From contig CBDEUJ010000005.1 of assembly GCA_965243215.1 (NCBI GenBank), positions 1,116,001 through 1,180,000 on the forward strand: a DNA stretch of 64,000 nucleotides. The letters are read 5' to 3'. The position numbers and the translations under genes are program-made. Below, piece after piece: positions 8,338 through 17,400 of the stretch. Each line of letters opens with the position of its first letter. Within the stretch, counting starts at the first letter, position 1. The stretch comes from JAJEFO01 sp009843725 (GTDB lineage: Bacteria; Pseudomonadota; Alphaproteobacteria; Rhodobacterales; Rhodobacteraceae). The notes below the pieces were generated by a model that was not told the DNA's origin, searched no databases, and saw only the letters and a program-made list of their open reading frames with translations.

Positions 8338-9198
8338 TCACGGGCCATGCCACAGCCGCGTAACGCGCGTCGGCCGCAGCCGCGAGGTCACCGACCCCGT
8401 GTCTGTTGCCGCAATCCGGGCCGCCGCGGTCTCTGCCGGCTCCTCGACGACCGACATGTGGTGGGCGTTTGCATGGATGAGCGTGCCCTCGCCGCCGGCG
8501 ATCGCGACGTGACCTTTCCAGAACACAAGGTCTCCGGCGTTCAGGGCATCGGTTGCCGAAAGGCGCTCTCCAGGCATGGCCTCCTGAAGATCGCTGTCCG
8601 GCGGGCACTCAAGGCCCGCCGCGTGGAACGCCGCCTGCACCAGTCCGGAGCAATCGATTCCGAAGCCGGAGTTCCCGGCCCAGACATAGGGCGTTCCCAG
8701 CATGACCCGCGCCCAGCCAGCGACGTCCCCGTCTCCCGAATCGAGTTTCGCCAGGTGCGCGGCAGGCACGTACATGCGATCCCTTGAGGTGATCCTGCAC
8801 CATGCGCCGGATCGTTCCGTCACGCGGACCCCGGAGTTCAGGTGCAGGTCCCGCACGGGCAAGGCCTGGACGCTCGCGTTCGCCAGCGCGAACGTGGAGC
8901 GAACCGCGACCCTGTGCGTCGGACGGAAGGCCCTGTCCAGGCATGCCGACTCGACATGACCGACATACCCGTCCTTCGAGGAGTATCCGAAACTCCAGCC
9001 GCCTTCCCTATCGAGTTCGACAAACCTGTCGCCGAAAGTCAGCTGACGAACGGCTCGGCCCCCGGGCGAATGAAGCAGCCAAGCAGTTTCGGCGAGGCTG
9101 TACACCTTTCCGTCCGTGAAGAGGTCCGCGTCAACAATGCCCTTCAGGTCGCTCCTCGCCACGCGTCCGTTTGCCGCCAGGAATCTCCTGTCGCTCAT
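8338..9198 (-). CDS. NlpC/P60 cysteine peptidase with SH3 domains
   Basis: Cell-wall peptidase family that cleaves peptide bonds in peptidoglycan stems. The 286-residue chain has two SH3-like segments (about 30-80 and 95-150) and a C-terminal NlpC/P60 domain from about 160. The nucleophile is Cys183 in GIDCSGLVQAAF, the catalytic His is His230 in FWKGHVAIAGG and a third polar residue is probably His242. No signal peptide is visible, as in the DipM-unlike alphaproteobacterial homologues next to M17 peptidases. The start overlaps the aminopeptidase stop as ATGA, so the two are co-translated. Confidence 0.9.
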   Translation of the reverse strand: MSDRRFLAANGRVARSDLKGIVDADLFTDGKVYSLAETAWLLHSPGGRAVRQLTFGDRFVELDREGGWSFGYSSKDGYVGHVESACLDRAFRPTHRVAVRSTFALANASVQALPVRDLHLNSGVRVTERSGAWCRITSRDRMYVPAAHLAKLDSGDGDVAGWARVMLGTPYVWAGNSGFGIDCSGLVQAAFHAAGLECPPDSDLQEAMPGERLSATDALNAGDLVFWKGHVAIAGGEGTLIHANAHHMSVVEEPAETAAARIAATDTGSVTSRLRPTRVTRLWHGP

Positions 9199-10577
9199 TC
9201 GAGCATCTCCGGCAACGCCCTGTAGAGTGCACGGATGCCCTGCCCGGCTCCACCCTTGGGACGGCCTGGCGCAGATTCCCGAGTCCATCCGAAGATGTCG
9301 AAGTGCATGTAGCGCGGCGTAGCCGTGACGAAACGTCGAAGGAACAGCGCGGCCGTGATCGATCCCGCGAAACCGCCCTTCGGCGCATTGTCCAGATCCG
9401 CGATTCCCGGCTCGATCATCCTCTCGTACGGCTCCCAGAAAGGAAGTCTCCAAACCGGATCCCGAACCGAAACTGCCGCCGCCTCCAGGACGGCCGCATC
9501 GCCGTCATCGGTTGCGTAGAACGGCGCGAGGTCCGTGCCCACCGCAACCCTGGCCGCCCCTGTCAGGGTGGCCATCGAAACGATCAGGTCGGGTTCGCCC
9601 TCGTCGGCCAGAGCCAGCGCGTCGGCAAGCACGAGCCGGCCCTCGGCATCCGTGTTGTTGATCTCGACCGTGAGACCCTTTCGCGAGGTCAGGATGTCGC
9701 CAGGACGGAATGCCTCGCCGGAGATGGAGTTCTCGACCGCTGGAATCAGGACGCGCAGCCGGCAATTCGCGCCGCCGTCCATCAACATGTGGGCGAGACC
9801 CAGCACGTTGGCGGCTCCGCCCATGTCCTTCTTCATCAATTGCATGGACGTGCCGGGCTTGATGTTGAGCCCGCCGGTATCGAAGCATACGCCCTTGCCA
9901 ACCAGTGCAAGGGACGGACCGCTGCCACCCCATGACATGTCAATCAGCCTCGGCTCCCTGGAACTGGCCCGCCCCACTGCGTGGATCATCGGAAGGTTCC
10001 GCTCCGGCAGCGCGGCGCCGGTCGTGACTTCAACGGTCATTCCATGGGTTCCCGCAAGATCGCGGGCCGCCGCCTCGAGCTCGTCCGGTCCCATATGCGA
10101 GGCTGGCGTGTTGATCAGGTCGCGTGCCAGCGCCTCGCCGCGCGCGATCCGCTCCAGCATTGGCGCATCGACGCCCTCAGGCGCCAGAAACATGGCCAGT
10201 GGTTTCGAATCCGGGACGAACCTGTCGAACCGGTAGCCTGCGAGCAGCAAGCCCAGCGCGGCCTCGGCAAGCTCGTCGCCCTCCAGGTCGCACTCAAGCC
10301 GCCAGACGCCCTCGGGCAGCTTCCCGCGCAGTCCCGCGGCCAGGAACCGGCCCCGTGCGCGGTCCTTCCCGCTTCCAAGGCCGCCGACGGCGCCGCCCAG
10401 GCCATCCTTGACTGGCAAGGGGAGGACTTCTCCGGCACGGGCCTTGAAGCCCGCTGCGCCGACCCAGTCTCGCGTCGCCTCGTCTTGCGCCGCGATCCAG
10501 TCAGCGAGCCCTTCCTCCTTCACCAGAAACAGCGGCCTCGCCGCAGATGCGTCCGTCGAAAATGCGAGCACTGTCAA
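9195..10577 (-). CDS. M17 leucyl aminopeptidase
   Basis: Cytosolic leucine aminopeptidase (M17) that removes N-terminal residues with two metal ions. About 460 residues. The N-terminal domain is followed by the catalytic domain with GKGVCFDTGG, the Lys/Asp site NIKPGTSMQLMKKDMGGAA, and the signature INNTDAEGRLVLADAL with metal ligands Asp and Glu. The start is uncertain: there is no ATG, and TTG codons at 10607 and 10577 and a GTG at 10571 are possible. The G-rich run GGGGGGGAAG favours 10577 or 10571. It is coupled to the NlpC/P60 gene, so cell-wall peptides may be a substrate (inference). Confidence 0.92.
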   Translation of the reverse strand: MTVLAFSTDASAARPLFLVKEEGLADWIAAQDEATRDWVGAAGFKARAGEVLPLPVKDGLGGAVGGLGSGKDRARGRFLAAGLRGKLPEGVWRLECDLEGDELAEAALGLLLAGYRFDRFVPDSKPLAMFLAPEGVDAPMLERIARGEALARDLINTPASHMGPDELEAAARDLAGTHGMTVEVTTGAALPERNLPMIHAVGRASSREPRLIDMSWGGSGPSLALVGKGVCFDTGGLNIKPGTSMQLMKKDMGGAANVLGLAHMLMDGGANCRLRVLIPAVENSISGEAFRPGDILTSRKGLTVEINNTDAEGRLVLADALALADEGEPDLIVSMATLTGAARVAVGTDLAPFYATDDGDAAVLEAAAVSVRDPVWRLPFWEPYERMIEPGIADLDNAPKGGFAGSITAALFLRRFVTATPRYMHFDIFGWTRESAPGRPKGGAGQGIRALYRALPEMLE

Positions 10578-10819
10578 TGCACTTCCCCCCCGGGCAGGTT
10601 TCAGCAAATCCTATGCCAATCGGCAACACGTGTCATGCCGGCAGCGCGACCTGCCGAAGCAGGTTGCGTCCCGAACCGGACCGACGCCAGTTCACGATGC
10701 GTCAAGACGTCTTGCAGGCGCCCCTTTTCCTTGATCGGCCACCAGTGTTACTGCTTTCACGAAAACACGCTGTCAATCGAAGGCCATGCCTGCAAAGCCT
10801 CGAATCGGGAAGGAAGCCC

Positions 10820-11470
10820 ATGGAACACGCCCGCGCGCTGCCAAGCCACTTGGTCGAACGGTACAAAGGCTGGAAGTCATCGACATTTGCGGAAGGCCGG
10901 GCCCGGTACGAGCATCTTGCGGACGAGGGCCAGAAACCGCCGGCAATGGTGATTTCATGCTGCGACAGCCGGGTCCAGGTCACTTCGGTCTTCAACGCCG
11001 GTCCTGGCGAGTTCTTCATGCATCGCAACATTGCGAACCTTGTCCCGCCCTGCACGCCGGACGGGAACATGCACGGCACGTCCGCAGCCATCGAATATGC
11101 AGTGACGGCACTCAAGGTCGAGCACCTGATCGTGGTTGGGCATTCAAGCTGTGGCGGAGTCGCGGGGTGTCATGCCATGTGCTCCGGCCAGGCCCCTGAA
11201 CTTGAAGACAAGTCGAGTTTCGTCGGGCGCTGGGTGGAGATCCTTCGCCCGGGCTATGAGCGTGTCGCTGCCCGAAAGGACGGAACCGACCCGATCCGGG
11301 CCCTCGAACATGAAGCCGTCGTGGTCTCGCTCGAGAACCTCATGACCTATCCGTTTGTCGAGGAAGCGGTCGCTGCGCGAACGCTGTCACTCCACGGCCT
11401 CTGGGTGAACATCCGGAGCGGCGACCTGCTGCAGTACATGCCGGAAACCGGTGAATTCGGGCCGGTCTGA
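10820..11470 (+). CDS. Beta-class carbonic anhydrase
   Basis: Interconverts CO2 and bicarbonate using zinc. 216 residues from the ATG at 10820, preceded by AAGGAAG; a longer frame is not conserved. The zinc and catalytic residues are Cys47, Asp49 and Arg51 (ISCCDSRV), His108 and Cys111 (GHSSCGGV). The dimer-forming helix at the N-terminus and the C-terminal strand VNIRSGDLLQY are typical. It is divergent from the aminopeptidase and converges on asd across a strong hairpin. Bicarbonate supply for carboxylases is the usual role. Confidence 0.96.
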   Translation: MEHARALPSHLVERYKGWKSSTFAEGRARYEHLADEGQKPPAMVISCCDSRVQVTSVFNAGPGEFFMHRNIANLVPPCTPDGNMHGTSAAIEYAVTALKVEHLIVVGHSSCGGVAGCHAMCSGQAPELEDKSSFVGRWVEILRPGYERVAARKDGTDPIRALEHEAVVVSLENLMTYPFVEEAVAARTLSLHGLWVNIRSGDLLQYMPETGEFGPV

Positions 11471-11480
11471 CCAGCCTGCG

Positions 11481-11524
11481 CCACGAGCCGGGCTCGGACG
11501 AAGAGGTCCGGGCACGGCTCATGG
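11481..11524. terminator. Bidirectional hairpin between carbonic anhydrase and asd
   Basis: Left arm 11485-11499 pairs with right arm 11506-11520 around a GAAGAG loop: 15 positions with one G-A mismatch and one T-G wobble, extended outward by CC/GG. It lies between two convergent genes 11 bases after the first stop. No T-run follows on either strand, so it may act as a GC-rich, Rho-aided or processing site. Confidence 0.6.
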
Positions 11525-11603
11525 CAAAGCATGAACAGGCTCCCTCGCCATCTGGGCGGATCCGACGGGCGACCTGGCTTGGCGCAGAACTGCCGACGGT
11601 CGT

Positions 11604-12641
11604 TCACGCGACCGCCTTGTCCGCCTTTTTCAGCACCCGGTTTACCAAGAGCTCTGCGATCTGAACCGCGTTCAGCGCCGCGCCCTTCCTCAGGTTGTCC
11701 GAGACGCACCAGAGGTTCAGGCCGTTCTCCACCGTCGGGTCCTGCCGGATCCTGCTGATGAACGTGGCGAAATCTCCAACGCACTCGACCGGCGTCGCGT
11801 ATCCCCCGTCCTCACGCTTGTCGACGACCATGACGCCGGGGCTCTCGCGCAGGATTGCGCGCGCCTCGTCTTCATCCAGGAATTCCTCGGTCTCAACATT
11901 GACTGCCTCGGAATGACCCACGAATACCGGAACCCGCACGCAGGTTGCCGTGAGCATGATCGAGGGGTCGACGATCTTCTTCGTCTCGGCGACCATCTTC
12001 CATTCTTCCTTGGTCGAACCGTCCTCCATGAAGACGTCGATGTGCGGAATCACGTTGAACGCAATCTGCTTCTGGAACTTGTTCACCTCGATGTCGGACA
12101 CGGGATTGTAGATCGCCTTGGTCTGGTCCCATAGCTCATCCATGCCAGCCTTGCCCGCTCCGGAAACGGACTGATAGGTCGAGACAACGACTCGCCTGAT
12201 CCTTGCACGGTCATGCAGCGGCTTCAGCGCAACCACCAATTGTGCGGTTGAACAGTTGGGATTGGCAATGATGTTCTTGTTCCTGCAATCCGTGATCGCG
12301 TCCGGGTTCACTTCCGGAACGATCAGGGGAATGTCCGGGTCGTAACGATAGAGGGACGAGTTGTCGATCACGATGCAGCCCGCCTTGGCCGCCCGAGGGG
12401 CATATTCCCTGGTCGGGCCGGATCCGATCGCGAAAAGCGCCATGTCGAACCCGTTGAAGTCGAAGACGTCCAGATCCTTCGTCTTGAGAGTCCTGTCGCC
12501 GTGGCTGACTTCAGTGCCGAGCGACCTGCGGCTCGCAAGCGCCACGACCTCGTCGGCGGGGAACTGGCGTTCAGCCAGGATGTTGAGCATTTCGCGGCCC
12601 ACGTTGCCCGTGGCGCCGACGACTGCGACGCGATAACCCAC
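11604..12641 (-). CDS. asd: Aspartate-semialdehyde dehydrogenase
   Basis: Reduces aspartyl phosphate to aspartate semialdehyde with NADPH, the branch point to lysine/DAP, threonine and methionine. 345 residues from a GTG at 12641, placed five bases after a perfect GGAGG; the first residues MGYRVAVVGATGNVGREML carry the Rossmann motif. The acyl-enzyme Cys is Cys130 in IIANPNCSTAQL. Later motifs (VSTYQSVSGAGKAGMDEL, VGHSEAVNVE) match the Gram-negative family. dapD and dapE of the same pathway are about 10 kb away in this window. Confidence 0.96.
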   Translation of the reverse strand: MGYRVAVVGATGNVGREMLNILAERQFPADEVVALASRRSLGTEVSHGDRTLKTKDLDVFDFNGFDMALFAIGSGPTREYAPRAAKAGCIVIDNSSLYRYDPDIPLIVPEVNPDAITDCRNKNIIANPNCSTAQLVVALKPLHDRARIRRVVVSTYQSVSGAGKAGMDELWDQTKAIYNPVSDIEVNKFQKQIAFNVIPHIDVFMEDGSTKEEWKMVAETKKIVDPSIMLTATCVRVPVFVGHSEAVNVETEEFLDEDEARAILRESPGVMVVDKREDGGYATPVECVGDFATFISRIRQDPTVENGLNLWCVSDNLRKGAALNAVQIAELLVNRVLKKADKAVA

Positions 12642-12793
12642 CTTGGCCTCCTGTTGGCTGGGACGATGCCCAATATCGCCGGTTCGCGCCAGAGAAAAGG
12701 GGGCTAATCGTCCCGGGTCGCGCCCACGCATGAATCGAAGCCGGCCAGCGACCTGCAGCCAAACCGAAATGCCGGCGGCGTGCTTGCGCCGTT

Positions 12794-12810
12794 TCCCGCC
12801 TGCGGCGGGA
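12794..12810. promoter_or_regulatory. Perfect 7-bp dyad between asd and rppH
   Basis: TCCCGCC and GGCGGGA are separated by TGC in the divergent asd/rppH region, about 55 bases before the rppH start. It could be a hairpin in the asd 5' leader or an operator. No known factor is suggested. Confidence 0.3.
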
Positions 12811-12864
12811 TGCGGCGTCGGTTGCCCTTTGACCTCCCGTCCCTTTCGAAGCACGTTCTTGGCC

Positions 12865-13344
12865 ATGAGCACCAGCCTTCCCTACCGGCCCTGCGCGGGC
12901 GTGGCGCTGGCCAACGGCCAAGGTCTCGTCTTCACCGGCGAGCGCGTGGACACGCCTGGCGCCTGGCAAATGCCTCAGGGTGGCGTGGACAGCGGCGAGA
13001 CGCCTCGAGCTGCGGCGTTTCGCGAGCTTGAGGAAGAGACGGGCGTGGCACCGGCCTTGGTCACTCTTGAACGCGAGCATCCGGACTGGATTCTCTATGA
13101 CCTCCCTGAACACCTTGTCGGCAGGCTGTGGAACGGCCGCTATCGGGGACAGATGCAACGATGGTTTCTGATGCGGTTCCATGGCGCTGACAGCGACATC
13201 GACCTGGACCAGGAGCACCGCGAATTCTCGCGTTGGCGCTGGTCCGCTCCGGACGAAGTGATCGGAAACATCGTCCCATTCAAGCGAGATGTCTACGAGC
13301 AGGTCATCGCGGCGTTCCGCCCGCACCTGTCTGTCTCTCCGTAG
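12865..13344 (+). CDS. rppH: RNA pyrophosphohydrolase (Nudix)
   Basis: Nudix hydrolase of the RppH type, which removes pyrophosphate from 5'-triphosphate RNA to trigger decay, or cleaves dinucleoside polyphosphates. 159 residues, family length. The start MSTSLPYRPCAGVAL is characteristic. The Nudix box spans about residues 40-62 (GGVDSGE...AFRELEEETGV), preceded by WQMPQGG. The Arg/Gln-rich segment GRYRGQMQRWFLMRF and the C-terminal FKRDVYEQVIAAF follow the RppH pattern. Divergent from asd. Confidence 0.93.
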   Translation: MSTSLPYRPCAGVALANGQGLVFTGERVDTPGAWQMPQGGVDSGETPRAAAFRELEEETGVAPALVTLEREHPDWILYDLPEHLVGRLWNGRYRGQMQRWFLMRFHGADSDIDLDQEHREFSRWRWSAPDEVIGNIVPFKRDVYEQVIAAFRPHLSVSP

Positions 13345-13475
13345 AAGCCTCGCATTCCGGCCCGACGCATGATGCCGCCGGGATTCCGTTTCCCGTCCGG
13401 GCCATGTCGGCCGTGTCCTTCGTGCCGTCTAGAAACTCGCTTTTCCTCCTTGGCCCGCGGCGATAAACCCGCTGC

Positions 13476-14372
13476 ATGCCGAAAGGGAAAGTCGACACGA
13501 AGGCGGTTGGGCTGGATGCGGGGGTCGGCTTCATCCGGTGGCTGACCGGCGCCGAGAGCCTGCACTACGGCTTCTGGACCGATCTGGAACCCGTCGCGGG
13601 AAACACTGGCAAGGCCCAGGAAGCATATACCGAAAGGCTCCTCGCCTACCTGCCCGAAGGTCGGCTCTCGATTCTCGACATCGGCGGCGGTGCTGGAGAG
13701 ACCGCCAAAAAGCTCGCTGATCTCGGCCACGGGGTGGACATCGTCGTGCCATCCCGCCTGCTTGCGGAGCGCTGCCGCGCCAACGCGCCGGATGCGCGCA
13801 TCCATGAAACGACCTTCGAGGCGTTTGAAAGCGACACCGCGTTCGATCTGTGCCTGTTTTCGGAAAGCTTCCAGTACATCCCGCTCCAAGTCGCTCTGGA
13901 CAAGGCTCTGCAACTGGCCGCTCCGGGCGGCCATGTCCTGATCGCCGACTGCTTTCGGTCCGAGGATTTCGAGCCGGACGGCGAAACACGGATCGTTGGC
14001 GGCGGACATCCGGTTGAGGAATTCCGGGCAGCTCTCGAAGCCTGCGACGGAGCCGTGCTTCGCCAGGAGGACATTACCGAAGCGGTCGCCCCCTCGATCG
14101 ACATCGAGCAAGGGCTGTTTCACGTCCTTGGCGATGCGGTCACGCGCGTTGATGCCGAGCTTTCCGCGAAGCGGCCCGTAATGCGCTGGCTGCTGGCGGG
14201 CGCAGCCAGGCTCGCATTCGGCCGCCGCCGCCTGTACCGGCTGGACAGGCGGCTTCACGGCAATGCGCGCAGCAGCACGGTCTTTGTCCGGAACAACCGC
14301 TACCTCGTTACGCTGATCCAGAAGAAGCAGGCGCGCGCGGTGCGCCCCGAGCCGAACGCCGTCACCGCTTGA
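13476..14372 (+). CDS. Class I SAM-dependent methyltransferase
   Basis: A 298-residue protein with a SAM-binding Rossmann fold; substrate unknown. Motif I is LDIGGGAGE at residues 67-75, an acidic segment follows (HETTFEAFESDTAFDLCLFSES), then the post-motif GGHVLIADCFRSEDF. A C-terminal Arg-rich segment (FGRRRLYRLDRRLHGNAR) may bind nucleic acid or membrane. The N-terminal HYGFW is found in methyltransferases acting on lipids or small acceptors. It ends 124 bases before the dnaE2 start and no promoter-like gap separates it clearly from rppH. Confidence 0.75.
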   Translation: MPKGKVDTKAVGLDAGVGFIRWLTGAESLHYGFWTDLEPVAGNTGKAQEAYTERLLAYLPEGRLSILDIGGGAGETAKKLADLGHGVDIVVPSRLLAERCRANAPDARIHETTFEAFESDTAFDLCLFSESFQYIPLQVALDKALQLAAPGGHVLIADCFRSEDFEPDGETRIVGGGHPVEEFRAALEACDGAVLRQEDITEAVAPSIDIEQGLFHVLGDAVTRVDAELSAKRPVMRWLLAGAARLAFGRRRLYRLDRRLHGNARSSTVFVRNNRYLVTLIQKKQARAVRPEPNAVTA

Positions 14373-14435
14373 AGACGGTTTTCCGACCATGTCTTGCGGA
14401 GTTGAAGACGGGTCGGAAAAGAAAGCTGGCGAAAA

Positions 14436-14450
14436 GAACAAAAAGCGAAT
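14436..14450 (+). promoter_or_regulatory. Candidate LexA (SOS) box before dnaE2
   Basis: GAAC, seven bases, GAAT: seven of eight positions match the alphaproteobacterial LexA site GAAC-N7-GAAC. It overlaps a possible promoter spacer (TGGCGA, 17 bases, TATCGT at 14452-14457) and lies 46 bases ahead of the GTG start. dnaE2 is a classic SOS gene, so the position makes sense. Confidence 0.5.
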
Positions 14451-14496
14451 ATCGTGCTTCGGGCCGCAGAACCCGGACCGTATCAGGACATTGCCC

Positions 14497-17400
14497 GTGA
14501 GCTTCGCCGAACTCAGCGCCATGTCGAACTTCACCTTCCTCACCGGTGCTTCGCATCCTGAGGAATATGTCGACCGTGCCGCGCTCCTTGGCCTCTCGGC
14601 CATTGCGATTGCGGATGTGAACTCGGTTGCAGGCGTTGTGCGGGGACATGCCCGCGCCCGGGAAATCGCGCGACAAGTGAAGGAACGCCTGGCCAGCGAC
14701 CTGATAGGCCCGCCCGCCCCGATGAAAGGCTGGGAAAAGAAGAGACAGGTTTTTGAAAGCTATCCGGGTGGCAAGGCGCGCCGGAAGAGCGGCACCCTTG
14801 CATCAGAGGAGCTGGAAGGCCTGCCCGGCAGCCCGCATGCGGCGGCTGAAACCGGAGCGGAACCTTCATCGCTGGAAACCTCCGCCGCCATACTGAACGT
14901 GCCGCGCCTGATCCCTGGTGCACGGATCGTGCTCGACACCGGCTTTTCCGTCACCGCGCTTCCGAAAACCCGCAAGGGCTGGGGCAATCTTTGCCGCCTT
15001 GTCTCGTGCGGGCGGCTTCGGGCAAAGAAGGGCGACTGCCTCCTCTACATGGATGACCTTGTCGAATTTGGCGCGGACCTCGCCCTCCTGATCCATCCGC
15101 CCGAGGAGGGAAGGCCGAAGGGCAGTGCCGAACACGGCCCTCCCGGGCAAGGAAAAGCCGGCGACGCTCCCAAGGCAGGAGGTGTCCGGAACGCCTGGCG
15201 GGCACAGGCCAACCGGTTGTCACGCCGCTTTCCCCGGGACAGCCATCTCGTGATGAGCCCCCGCTATGACGGGCAGGACGCCGAACGCTTCGACAATCTC
15301 GCCAGGCTTGCGAGGCGGATCGGCCTTCCTGCCGTCGCCTCCGCTGCCCCCCGCATGCATCACGGCTCCCGCCGCAAGCTCGCGGACGTGCTGGCCGCGA
15401 TCCGCATCGGCGTGCAGGTCAAGGATCTGGGCCGCGCAGCCCTCGCGAATTCCGAGCAGAGATTGCGGGACGAGGCGGAGATGCGCCGCCTGCTCGGCCC
15501 CCATGGCGAGGCCGTTGACCGCGCCGCCCGGCTGGCGGCATCCCTCGCCTTCTCGCTCGACGAGCTTCGCTACGAATATCCCTCGGAAGTCGCCGAAGGC
15601 CAGTCCGCCGCCGAGCGCCTGCGCGAACTTGCCTATAGGGGGCTCGAGAACCGCTATCCCCGGAACTCTGCCCCCGGGCGTGTGCGAAACCTTCTCGAGC
15701 ATGAACTGGCGTTGATCGCCAAGCTGGAATACGAACCGTATTTCCTCACCGTCTACGACGTGATGGATTTCGCCCGTTCCAAGGGCATTTTCTGCCAGGG
15801 CCGGGGAAGCGCCGCAAATTCGGTGGTATGCTACTGCCTCCGCATCACCTCGGTTTCTCCGGAGATCGGCTCCATGGTCTTCGAGCGCTTCGTCTCGGAG
15901 GCCCGGGAAGAGGCGCCCGACATCGACGTCGACTTCGAGCATGAGCGCCGCGAGGAAGTGATCCAGCATATCTATGACCGATACGGGCGGGATCGGGCCG
16001 GGCTCTGCGCCACGGTCGTGCATTACCGTGGCAAGCGCGCAATCCGCGAAGTGGGCCGCGCCATGGGTCTCACCGCAGATGCGGTCAGCGCGATCTCGTC
16101 CCAGCTCTGGGGCTTCTTCGACACCTCCGGCATGGCGGAGCAACGGCTCCGCGAGGTCGGCTTTGATCCCGACGACCGCCATCTGTCGCAAACGCTCGAG
16201 CTTGTCTCCCAGATCCAGGGCTTTCCCCGCCACCTCTCGCAGCATGTCGGCGGCTTCGTCATCACTGAAGGCCGCCTCGACGAGCTTGTCCCCATAGAGA
16301 ACGCCACCATGGAGGGCCGGACCGTCATCTGCTGGGACAAGGATGACATTGACGCCCTCGGGATCCTGAAGGTCGATGTCCTGGCCCTTGGCATGCTCTC
16401 CTGCATCCGGAAGGCGTTCGACCTGCTCAGGCTCCATCACCGGATCGACCACTCGCTGGACAAGCGACCGCCCAACGAACCGAAAGTCTACGACATGCTC
16501 TGCAAGGCAGACTCGCTTGGCGTCTTCCAGGTCGAAAGCCGCGCCCAGATGAGCTTCCTGCCACGCATGAAGCCACGCGACTTTCACGATCTCGTCATCC
16601 AGGTCGCCATCATCCGCCCGGGACCCATCCAGGGTGACATGGTCCACCCCTATCTCAGGCGGCGGAACGGCGAGGAGAAAATCGAGTATCCTTCGGGCGA
16701 GCTCGAGGAGATACTTGGCAAGACCAACGGCGTGCCCCTGTTCCAGGAGCAGGCCATGCAGATCGCCATCACTGGCGCGGGCTTCTCGCCGGACGAGGCG
16801 GACCGGTTGAGGCGCTCGCTCGCCACGTTCAAGAGACATGGGAACATCAGCGATTTCCGGAACCGCTTCCTCAAGGGCATGCGCGAAAACGGATACGAGG
16901 ACGATTTCGCCGAGCGCTGCTTTGCCCAGCTTGAAGGCTTCGCAAGCTACGGGTTTCCCGAAAGCCATGCGGCTTCCTTCGCAATCCTCGTCTACATCTC
17001 GGCCTGGATCAAATGCTTCCACCCGGGCATTTTTGCCTGCGCACTCCTGAACTCCCAGCCAATGGGCTTCTATGCTCCGGCCCAGATCATCAGGGATGCC
17101 CGTGAGCACGGCGTCGAGGTGCGCCCGCTCGACATCAACGAGTCCGCCTGGAACAACATCATGCAACCAGGTGGCGGTGGCGGACTGGCCTTGAGGCTTG
17201 GCTTCCGGCAGATGAAGTCCATGAGCGAGGAGGACGGGATCGGGATCATGGCTGCTCGCGGCAACGGATATCGCTCGCTCGAGGACGTCTGGCGCAAGGC
17301 CGGAACCAAGCCGCGCGTTCTGCAAGCGCTGGCTGAAGCCGACGCTTTCGGGAGCCTCGGGATTTCGAGGCGCGACGCAATCTGGGCGGCAAGCGCCATC

